DNA of 64,000 nt from contig VZSR01003807.1 in the NCBI GenBank assembly GCA_013398615.1, positions 20,040,777 to 20,104,776 of the forward strand, read 5' to 3'. This document shows, in pieces, positions 53,953 through 64,000 of this stretch. The notes under the pieces were generated by a model. The model saw nothing but the letters and a program-made list of their open reading frames with translations, ran no database searches and was not told where the DNA came from. A program made the translations under genes and the position numbers. The DNA is from Brachypodius melanocephalos. Lineage: Eukaryota > Chordata > Aves > Passeriformes > Pycnonotidae. Numbering within the stretch: the first letter of the stretch is position 1; every line of letters begins with the position of its first letter.

Positions 53953-54148
53953 TAGGAAAGGACTGTCATTAAAGAAAATTGCACTCATATGTGACCTCTG
54001 CAAACATGACACTGCCAGCTGGCATGGTGACACAGAAAATCATTTTGAATTTTACTTCTGTATTGTGAGATATCTGCAGCAGGCCAGCTCTTCTGGTACC
54101 ATATGTGATGTAAAGGGCTTTAAGATGTTGGAAGAACACCACAGCCAG
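53953..54148 (+). other. Exon-like open segment, unidentified
   Basis: A 196-nt segment with a plausible acceptor (attatattcacag) and a strong donor (CAG|gtatgt). It is open throughout in one frame, entering with one base of a split codon and leaving in phase 0. The translation includes KKIALICDLCKHDTASWHGD, with a CxxC pair, and ends LEEHHSQ. No neighbouring exon or family was recognised. Confidence 0.2.
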
Positions 54149-54768
54149 GTATGTGTGTCTATATGGTGTGCTTGTTTCTTTGCAGGAACTTTCTAGTTTC
54201 CACAAAGATATTCTGATTGTTTGGGGAGTTTGGGTTTTTTTTTTCCCAAATTCAGCTGAAAACACTTGACCTACCCATGCTGTTTCTGGTAAGAAGTGTC
54301 ATAGGAGTTCTTCTGAAGCCAAAACATCTACTCAGAGAAGTAGCTGGCTACCAAAGGAGGTAAGATGGTGAGATGTAAGTGGAACAAGCCAGTTCACAAA
54401 CTGGCTCATGCACTCTTACATCTTGGGGTTCACACATACACGTGCACACGCACATCTTAGGAACTTTTCTTCCTTCCAGAAGTCCCACAGTGTCCAGTGC
54501 AGCTGTTTTTTGTTTAAGACACCACTTGCATATATGAGCACCACAGTCAGACACATAGTATATACAGAAAAATAATGTCTAATATTCTATGTAAACAGAC
54601 TCCTCCCAAAGAATGGTACTGAAATCTTGACATAAAAATAGCATGTGACTTAATGGGATCCAGCAGTTCTGAAAGCGCAATTTCATGTAAGTAAACACAA
54701 TCAAATCTTTTAATTAAAGAAATGTGCTTATGCATGTCATCTTTACCTTCAAAATATTATAAGCCTAC

Positions 54769-54801
54769 CTTACAGCTCTGATCATGATTTTGCCTCTTGT
54801 A
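54769..54801 (-). other. Possible 33-nt - strand micro-exon
   Basis: On the - strand a long pyrimidine tract ending cccccacag precedes 33 nt (11 codons, YKRQNHDQSCK) and then AAG|gtaggc. The splice signals are strong on both sides, but no host gene is visible. Confidence 0.15.
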
Positions 54802-56164
54802 CTGTGGGGGAAAAAAAAGAAAGGAGGTGAAAATAGAAAAATCCTCAAGCTTAGGCACTGAAAATGTCTGTACTGGTCTCCCTGTACATGGATGAGACTT
54901 TGACAGTTCAAGATTTCGGTATTTTCCATGCAAAGATCTTCCATTTCTCCTCTCTGTAGTTCTACTCCTTCCTTCCCTCTCCTTCCATCAGAAGGGGACC
55001 ATTCAACCACCTAAGGAGAAGAGAAATAGGCCTGGTAAAAATAGCTCTATGGAAGCTTCTTTTCACTTTCCAGCTTCTCTTCCACAGCTTTGCAGACCTG
55101 CAAAACACATGATGTTTCTACAGACCAGATGAAAGGAAACAGAGAAAGATGGCTTTTGTTATCTTTCTGCAACAGGCATTGCATAAACCAGTTTGGGGCT
55201 GAATAGTTTCATGGGTCTTTTTTTCTACTGTAGTGTGTCAAAAGCTTTTTCCTTTTCTGTGCAGGAGTCTGTGTTCCTTTCAACCACCTTTTGAATGGAT
55301 TTCTGCATTTTTAATTCATTTCACAGCAGAAAGTGAAGAATTCCTCATTTACTGTTGGAAGTTGGCCAAAAGCTGAACTAGATGTACAAAGGGCCAAGAC
55401 AAATTTAAAACTGTTTAAAAATCTCTTGCCAAAGTGATCTGCAGTCAGCCCACCAAGGTTTTTAGAAGGGAACTGTCTCTTTAAGCTTGGCTCCAACTTA
55501 TTTCTCCTATAGTGAGTGGAAAGTGGATGACGAAGGTAATTTGCAACATTCAGAAATGAAAATAACAGTGGTCTGGTGATTTAAGTAGCATTATGCTGCT
55601 TGCAAAGCCTCCTGTGAGTTATGTGTTAGATGTTCTGTTTTTCCTAGAATGGTATTTAGTGCCAGCCTGCATGTATTTTGGCCTAGACTGCTGTCTCATA
55701 GGTTGTATACATTTAGATATGTCTGGGAGAACCAGGCTCATGTAATTCTGGAGCCATCACCTCTCTCATCATTTGAGAAACATTTGAGAAAATCAAAGCT
55801 CACTAATTCCGAGTGCCTGCTTTTCTTTTTTGTCTCTATACATACAGATGTGTACACATCACGTGGATATATACACTGATCACTTTTTTTTTCTTCCTTC
55901 TTGTTTTTGTACTATATGGAAACAAGAGTGGGGTCTGTACATAGTTACAGTCAGTCTTAGCTAAAATGGAACAAGCAAGGGTGTTATGCTCGACTTGGGA
56001 TCCCAACCAAAATCCAAATGAAAGGAAGTGTTGAGACATTTTAGGGTAGGAAGTTGAACCAAGTAATGTACCATTTGTTTCAGCTGAAGCAGTCCTAATC
56101 CTTTATCATGATATTTTATTCAAACATTATAGGTTTTCATCTGTCTTTACAGGACCAATGTGAA

Positions 56165-56183
56165 CATATATATATATATATAT
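56165..56183. repeat. (TA)n microsatellite
   Basis: About nine TA units, flanked by aaca and tttcccc. Confidence 0.85.
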
Positions 56184-57100
56184 TTCCCCTACCTACATTG
56201 TCCTGTGATTTGAAGAGAGACAGACTGTAGATAAAGTGATGCCTTAAGTTTTAGCTTTCATATTTTCCAGATTCTGTACTGCATTAGTATATAGCTCTGA
56301 ACTTCATAGAAAGTGTTAGCAAATTCTCTTCCCAGTGTAGTTAGATAAAGCAATCCTTTTCCAGCCCTAGAACCAAAAACACCTTTACAGCTTCAGGCAC
56401 AAAAACCCACAAACAACAGTGAATTGAGGAGAGCAATCTGAGAGGGTGGAACTTTATAACCTGAAGCTGTAGTTGGACAATTAACCCCAGTATGTAAATG
56501 GACCAAAACCTACAAAAGTGTGAAAACGTGTGATCTGTTGTCCACCTTTGGTGTAGCCTTGGCCAGGCTCTTGTGCTGCCCAAGGTACAATCCTTTGAAG
56601 GCCTTTTTAATAAATACCTACTTTATTCCTTTAACTCTGTCTAGCCTCTGTCCTAGATAGCCTGTCAAGGCATCAAAAGAACTTTGATTAACAGTGAAGA
56701 TTTCCCCAATTCAGGAAGATTGGATTCAGTTCATTCACTTGGCACACAGGAGTCAAATGTAAACTGTTTCTGAGAGGAATGTGTTGAAATCTGAGAGGAA
56801 CTGAGTCTTCAAAGTCAGACTTTTGGTTTCATTTAATTGCTACTTGAACCTCCCTAAAATCCAAAATCAAATATCAGATTAATCTGCCAGTCCTGATGTC
56901 TCCCACAGAGTTTGACATTGAAATGACCAAAGAGAGAAACTTCAGATTTTACATGCATTTATAAGTATTAGCAGTGTACAGAGACTGTAGTGAATCTCAC
57001 AGCACTTCATGCGGGCTCAAAATTTCCTGCTAATATTTCACACTGGTGATCACTAGCCTATGAGACCAACTGTGTAAAAGCCATGAACCCACAGGGGAAA

Positions 57101-57181
57101 CTACAACAAAAAACACACACACGAAACACCCCCCCCCAAAAAAAACCAAACAAACAAAAAAAAATCCCCAAAAATAAAACC
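57101..57181. repeat. A/C-rich low-complexity tract
   Basis: Runs of acacac, a 10-C run, and A runs separated by single or paired C bases. It resembles the tract at 9553-9738. The hydrophobic Phe/Trp/Gly-rich - strand frame over it is an artefact. Confidence 0.8.
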
Positions 57182-60100
57182 AAGGAAAATCTTGCAGAAA
57201 AAAAGCCACATGTGGGAAATCTCTACTAAACAAGGAAGCAGATACCACCAGCTTTGTTGCACAGGCTTCAACTCTGATGACTTATTGTGATAGATGGATA
57301 TTAAAAAGGAGTGGTCTCTTCCTCCTATACAGAGGAGTATTAGATGAACTTCTCTGTGTTCATAGCTGGATTCCCAGGTTTGCACTAACTTTCCTGAATG
57401 ATCAACAAATGTCAAAGCTGAATTGAACTCAGCTCCTGTGCCATAAGTTAGTACTGATGCCATTAGCTATCATCTTTGCTCCAGGACTGCTTGCTGCTGC
57501 TCCTAACCAAGAAAGGCAGGAGGAAGAAGGGTCTTCTTTAGGGTTCTTTGAGGTTGAAACTCACAATGTTACTTGTCCTAAGTATCGTAAAAAAGCCCAA
57601 AAGCTAACTTCCCTTTCTGAAACAGTGTACACACCCACTCACTGCTGACTAAAACTATTTTTCATGACAGTGGTATTACCCACCACTGACTTTCCCGATT
57701 ACAAGAGAGGCCAGCTGCTGCAGGTCCGGAGTAAGGAAATGCCACTCTTGGTTTTCTTATTTCTTTGGCAGAGACACAGACAATTTGGTTTTCATTACAT
57801 ACACAGCTTTTATTTTTTAAGATTCATCTAGAGGAGGCAATATTCACCATCTCCATCACTTCAGACAGGCTTTGATCTGCAAAATTCTTTAATGCTATCT
57901 CAAAAGAAGTACTTATGATCACTACACTTTGTTTGGAAGTAGAATAAAAGATTGTGATCCAGCTAAGTAATAAATTTGGAGCTTGGGAAGACCACTCTTC
58001 ACAAGCAGCTTACAGTGTGAGAGCATGCTAGATACAAGATGTTAGAGTATTGCACTGTTTCAGTGTTTTCTGCAGTCCTGTGGAGCAAGCATTAACAATC
58101 CCGGTTTTGACATGCAAGAAAATGAAGCAGAAAAAGGAATAGCAGGGAACTCTTGACTTTCTGGGGGTAAGTGAGAGGAAGGAATTGAAGCAGAAGATTG
58201 GAGCAGACAGCTGGAGCAATGTAAGTTGTGCTGTGCTCTTTTCCACTTCCCTTTGAAGAGGGAAAGGGTGAAACATGCGCCCACCTTACAGGCCAAACAC
58301 TGACTGATGTCAACCCACCTAATGCCGAGGAAGTGAAAACCCAGCTGATTTTGCATTGAATAGGGTGAGGAACTTCTGTGGTTCATTCCAAAAGCTCATC
58401 CCAGGAAGGTGGATGCCTTCTGCAGCGGCAAAGGAGAGGTGACCTCTGCTACTGAGCCAGAACAACTGTGCTTGTTGTGATGGCTCACTGGAGCTCACAA
58501 CCTTGCTCCAGTCTGAAGACATTACTCCACCATTAACATGCCTTTGTTGTGGTGCAGAAGACTTTCTGCCACCACTGCCCAGCAAAATTGGTCAAATCCG
58601 GCAATGCCCCAGCCTGGCCTGAAATACAAGGTGTTCCTGGGTGAGCTCTGCAACAGCTTGGTTTGTTACAGTCAAAGGCAGAACAGCCAGGTGAGGTCAG
58701 AAACCAGGCCCCAGTGAGCTGTACCAGGCTGCCCAAGGGCCAGTGGCGGGTCTTTGGCTCAGGTGCTGAGAAGATGAGACCTGCTCCCTGAGCTTGGCAT
58801 CCTGCTTCCCCGTGTGGGACCTCAGACTCTTTGGCCTCTCTCTCTTCTCTCCCCAACACAAAATATCAGGAGTACATGTACAGTAGGTCTCATTGAAGAC
58901 TGAGGAGGTACCTTCTGTTCTGCCTAGACTCCGTTCACAGGGAGTAATTTACTGATTGGATACAGTCTGTATTTGCTTTCATAGATTAGCAAGGAAAGAA
59001 TTTTTTAGAGATTTGGTCATTATCCCAAGTGATTTGATAACTCTGTCAAGCTTATTTTGCATTTCAAACTGTGTAGCATTTGGGGAAATAGTCCTATAAA
59101 TCTTTATTTACAATCTTAAGAGTCTTTTTTCAAAATGGATGTATGTTCTCCTGAGGCACCTCCTTGTACATATATGTCTGGTCTAATGGCTGCATGTTAC
59201 AGTAAGTTTTCTGGTTTAATCCAGAGAACAGAAACAATATCAAGATGGATTATGGGACTGTGACTCTGAGGACCTGTGGTCATTTTATTTGATCTACCAG
59301 CACCTGCCTTAGCTGATCTTGCTCAAACCACGGGGTGAGATTCTCAAATAAGGACCTAGAGCTTGCCTATTTCTCCTGGAGTGAGTGAGGCACTTGCATG
59401 GTTCTATGCGCCTCAGCTTGTGTTCCTCTTGTGCAAAACAATGGTTATAATAATGCTTTCTTTGGCTGACTGTTCTTTTTAGGTTATGTTAGTCACTCTG
59501 CAGACATAGCAGAGAGACAACAGGAACTTCTTTTCAGCCCAGAAGGAATAGTAACAAATCCAGAATCCACTGAGATCATTAGAAGTCCTTGCTATCTTGG
59601 ATCATGCCCTGTGTGTTTAAGATCAATCTTTTAGCTAGCATTTCCTATCACTGAATTTGTGAGACGAGCCATGAAAGAAGGACCTTGACAGAGGAAAAGA
59701 GTTCTTTTCTTTGATTAACAAATGTCACCCAATTACAATCTGGCAAAATTTCCTGTGTTAGTTGTAGTTCTGGGAAAAAGGAGAGTTTCCAAAAGATCAG
59801 CTGTGACAGTGCATGAAAAGAACTGCACTTGCACTGTCATGAAAAGAACTTATTATCAAGCTAGGTGATATTTATTAAAATATTGCTGAATTTACCATGT
59901 AAGGTATATTGGATTCCAAGCTGGACTGGAGTGTCACTGTCAGTGTGATTTAACAGATTCCATGCAGGTTAACAGGTTCCAAATTTGCAATACTTTATTC
60001 TCCTGCCCTTGATTAAGGTCTTGGATCCACACAACTCTCACATTTAATTGCACTGTTCTTGGTTAAGAACACATCTTTAATCAAATGTTCGGCAGCCCCT

Positions 60101-61051
60101 GTTAGCACAATCAGATGTTCTAATGAAAGAAAGGAATTGTAGGTGTTGCCAGCAGAGCTCACACAGAGAACGCTAAAAAGGCAGGCAAGCAGAGGGCTGG
60201 AAAAGTTTCTGTCTCTTCTCTTTAATCACCCCTCCCCTTTCCTGCTGACATTTTCTGACTCAGTAGAAGCTGCCAAATCACAGATGGCTGTGGGGCCTGT
60301 GTGAATCAGAATAAAACAAGGAAGCTAGTATTTGGGAGAGATTGGAACAGTAACAAATAAGACTGACCTGATTATTTGAGCACGGTCGGACATAATGCCA
60401 AAATGCATTGTCTGATATTTACTGTGTGAATTATATATCAGTATATACTGCAGGATACAGTCAAAAAGTGCTGCATCCCTTTTGTGTCTCCTCTGCTGTG
60501 AATCTAGTAGGTTTTTTTGTGCTCTGAACCTCTTGACTTCTGATTTTTGCTCTACTGGTTATATCAAACACAGTTAAGAATGGGCAGCAATATCAAATCA
60601 GATAATGTTTGCTTCTATAGCCATAAGCATAGATATTTTGTTGCCAATATTCTTAATTGCTAGGCAACCAATATTCCATTTTGATAAAATGCGTGCTATT
60701 GCACACTGGGACTTGTAGTTTCAGCCCCATAGCAGTGTATGGAGGTAAAAGAATGACACATTATTGACAATAGTTCCTTCTTAGATTCACTCTGAGGTCA
60801 CTTTTGCTACCCTGTCTGATGCTTTCTCAGTGAAGGCACGTGTTGGAGAAAAAGAATGGGTTCAATCACTGAACTTTAAAGGATAGAAGCAGAAGAGAAG
60901 AATGCTGAGCTGCAGACAAGAGTCATCAAGCACTGCTTCTGCCCTCCTGACACTCTGGCATCTGACTAAACTCCTCTAGGAGTAGGGCTGCAGCTGCAAT
61001 GCAAGCCTGGCTAGACCTTGGCAGCAGTCAGCAGCTTCATGTACTTCGTGG

Positions 61052-61122
61052 GAGGAAAAAAAAGGAAAACAACACAAAGGAAAAGAACAGGAAAACAACA
61101 CAACTAAATAACAACAATAACC
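61052..61122. repeat. A-rich tract with internal duplication
   Basis: A/C/G sequence with almost no T that contains ggaaaacaacacaa twice. It could be a decayed retroelement tail. Confidence 0.6.
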
Positions 61123-62415
61123 CCTAGAAGTAGAAACATGAGTTAATTCACTTTGGAGGTAATGTTTCTCTGGTTCTCAGTCACAGGAGTATGTATCTGT
61201 GCACATTGGTGGGTTGTCTCTTTCATGTTTTGTTTGGGGTGCAGTGACATTGTTCCCACTTTGTAGCTGGAGAGCAAAGGCACAGAGAGACTGATCTTTT
61301 AATGGCATTGAACTATGTAATTCCAGAGAATTTGTGTGGGATTCTGGTCTCCAAACCAAGTTTCAGATCTGCCTAGCTATTGTCTTTCATCCCTCCCTGG
61401 CCAAACTGGGATTATATGGTAGAGAAGGAAATTGAACCTGCACCTCTCACATCCCCCATTATAGCTGCATTCCCACCAGGACTGGGATTTGAGCCCTGTG
61501 TACTTGTCCTGTTACAACTTTGGACACTGCTTTAAGTTGTAAATGCACTTAACTTGCCTTTCTGCATTAAGGGGTCTGTTTTAATGGAAAAATAACTTAT
61601 CTATGCATATGGTGAAAATATACACTTTTTTTTAACCTGCTTTGCTTTCATTTGGGGAAATAAGAGCAGGCTAAAAACTTCCTTTCAAGAAGCTGCCTTC
61701 ATTGTCTTCCTGCTTAACTTCTGTCTGCATTATTTTATATGCTTTTAGTCTTGTTTCTTTTTATTCAAAATTTTTTATTCACAAACATTTTATATCCCAA
61801 ACTTTTCAAGTATCCATGAAGGGGAATTTTGCTTTGCCTCTAGCTGTGTTTTGGAATTGTCTCCAATACCATTCTGTTCTCTCAAAATTGGGTTAAAAAT
61901 GTGTTTTGCATAAGAAACTTTCCCTGAATTATGAAACGACACAGAGCATGTTTCATACTGTCCTCCATCACCTTCTTTTTGTATTCTGACATAAATCAGC
62001 TCTTTTCACCACTGGCAGAGGGGTTTTTTTGTGGTACCCTATGCCAAAACCAAGTTAATTCCTAGTATGGATTACAGCTGCCCTGGGGCACACCCACACC
62101 ACAAAGTGGAATTGAGGCACTCACTGACCTGAGAGATGGTAAGCCACTGAATGTCACTTTGCAGTTGTGTTTGAGTCATTTCAACACAGCTTAGTCATGG
62201 AATTAGCACCAGGGTCTCAGTGAGCCCTGCAGGTTCACGTGGTCCCTCTGAAATATCAGTTTCAAGAAACTCCAGACATTCACTTGCAGGCAGTGAAACT
62301 ACCATGTTTATTTGTTACTTATGTGGTTAGAAAACACACATGCAAAAGAATAAACTTTCCTTTTAGAAACTTGTTATTTTGTTTTGCATAGCAGTGGGCA
62401 GGCAGCACATGTTAA

Positions 62416-62463
62416 TATGAGACCAAACCACAGACTAAATGTGAAACCAAACCACAGACTAAA
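62416..62463. repeat. 24-nt tandem duplication
   Basis: Two adjacent 24-nt copies sharing accaaaccacagactaaa differ at two positions. Confidence 0.85.
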
Positions 62464-64000
62464 TGACATGTCTCTTTCTGCAGACAAATTTAACTTGCAT
62501 TGAAGTCTGGGAGTTTTGCCAAGGACTAGTGGAAATACTAGCAGTTCCTTAGGGTCAAAGACCACAACAATATCGGGGAAAAATAGCTGAAAGCTGCTAT
62601 TGAAACATATGTGTAAAAGTCCTGCTTGTAAGAAGTTCACTGGCTGGACTTGTACATCTGCTCAAGAGCAGTATCCAAACTGTTAGGAAATGAGTATGAT
62701 ACAGTTTCATGAAGGTTGCCAGCTTTCTTGTTTAGCAAAGTATGACCCTTTCTCTCTTTAAAGAAGATGATAATTAAAGAATGGAAATGCATTGCACAGA
62801 ATCCTATTGCTTAGACCTTTATCCTGTTTAGTGCTCCTGATCCCTGGATTTATTTGAGAAGTGCTTAAGTGGATAAATTTGTTTAGGAAGTGAACTGTTG
62901 TCTTAGATTGCCAGAGTGCATTTTGTATTCTGCCACGGTAGGGTTCCAAAAAAGATGCCCTGTAAAACAGGGTAGATTAAATAAAGTAGGAGGAGGGTAA
63001 TCATTTCCTGGGTAGTTGCTTAAAAACATCAAAATACTAAGATACATGCATTTTAATGTAAGAAACACAAATGTATTTGAGTACTTTTTGGAGGCATCAG
63101 GGGAGATTTGGACTCCATTGTGTCACACACAAACAAACACAGTGATCATAATTTGTGTGCATGGAATTATTATAATCAAAATGAGTGTAACTACTGAATC
63201 TTCAAATGCTCCCGTGCAGTTCATCACACCAAGAGGCATCCTACACCTTGTATTTCATGTGACTGTGCAAATATTAAGAAATTTTTTACTGCAAAGTGAG
63301 ATAAATCTCCTTTCCTGTGAGCTCATAGGCTTACCAAGTTCAAGGTCAGCAATGACTCATTTATGCATGCCTAGATCATAGTAGAGGTGATAACTATGGT
63401 CTGGTATTGGAAATATCAGGTCTGACCACCTTCTAATATTGCATGTTTACAGATTTACTCTGGTGATGCTATTTACACAGCAGTGGTCATTCTGTCTCTG
63501 TGGGCCTCAGTTCAGCCTGTGAAACCAGATGGCTTTGTCAGAAATGGAGAAGGATGTGACCAACTGAGGCTATGTAAAATGTTACATCCCCAAAGCATTG
63601 GGCAAGCAGTGATTTGGTAATGTGAATTCACATTTTGTGTCAGAATAATCACTGGAAATCCAAGTACAAGTGTAACTTGGTACCTGGTGCTTGCTTGGGC
63701 TACTTCAGCAATACAAAGACATTACAAAAGGGAAAGATACAATTTCTGGCAAAATGCACGTCCCTATAATGCACAGTTTCTCTGGAAATCAGGCTCCAGA
63801 CATTACCAACTTCCCAGGATAGTGTCAGAGTCCAAAATCTCAACAGCCAAGAGGCACAGACAAGAGCAAGCCAACCTCACTTTTCTCAAATGCAAAGCTA
63901 TATTGGGATCCAGCCTGACAATAATGTACTAATGGATGTTTCCAGGTCCTGGCTTCTGATGTCTGTAACTCACTGAGAGCAGTGTGTTTCCTCTCACCAA

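Larger units (their letters stand above)
49576..64000. other. Downstream region, no named gene
   Basis: About 14.4 kb past the KIAA0408 3' UTR. By human synteny (from memory) ECHDC1 and RNF146 lie in this direction, but no piece of either was recognised. Visible items are the candidate - strand relic at 49.9-50.4 kb, exon-like segments at 53953-54148 (+) and 54769-54801 (-), (TA)n at 56165, A/C-rich DNA at 57101-57181, A-rich DNA at 61052-61122, and a 24-nt duplication at 62416. Confidence 0.55.

Noticed and set aside
54387..54406. Short inverted repeat agccagtt...aactggct
   Set aside because: An 8-bp stem is common by chance in a window of this size.
57030..57463. Hydrophobic - strand frame resembling membrane helices
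   Set aside because: The hydrophobic part is the translated A/C-rich repeat at 57101-57181.

Overview
The window looks like a vertebrate, most probably avian, chromosomal segment. Both recognisable genes are split by GT..AG introns. A 100-N assembly gap sits inside a CpG-rich first exon, CR1-type LINE 3' fragments are present, and AT-rich introns carry long pyrimidine and A/C-rich simple repeats. I see no operons, phage, CRISPR or other prokaryotic features. Bird is an inference from repeat style and intron size; another sauropsid is not excluded.

Layout. About 430-1500 is a CpG-rich promoter and first-exon block. 846-29582 holds MTCL3 (formerly SOGA3), a long coiled-coil protein of the MTCL/SOGA microtubule-crosslinking family, in six coding exons on the + strand (846-1415, 1734-1958, 5302-5460, 26298-26369, 26978-28153, 29472-29582). 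The start codon is not resolved because of the gap. The last exon is only 111 nt and encodes an extremely hydrophobic 36-residue C-terminus. After about 11 kb, 40657-48792 holds the KIAA0408 orthologue in five coding exons (40657-40791, 43505-43846, 44191-44270, 45465-46836, 48622-48792), predicted at 699 aa.

How they relate. The two genes are head-to-tail on the same strand. MTCL3 exon 5 ends in phase 0. The exon carrying the KIAA0408 ATG has its own splice acceptor, and from its first base (40648) it reads in phase 0 straight into that ATG. Splicing 28153 to 40648 would therefore make one fused protein, and the hydrophobic MTCL3 exon acts as an alternative 3' end. From memory, a read-through is known for the human pair. 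The arrangement suggests that MTCL3 and KIAA0408 are the N- and C-terminal halves of an ancestral MTCL1/MTCL2-like gene.

The remaining sequence (introns, the 29.6-40.6 kb interval, and 48.8-64 kb) has no gene I can name. It contains simple repeats, small tandem duplications, CR1 fragments, a near-perfect 56-nt hairpin in MTCL3 intron 2, and several unidentified exon-like segments, mainly on the - strand (33.6-34.0, 39.9-40.4, 49.9-50.4 and 54.8 kb) with one on the + strand at 54.0 kb. The exon-like segments are reported as low-confidence candidates.
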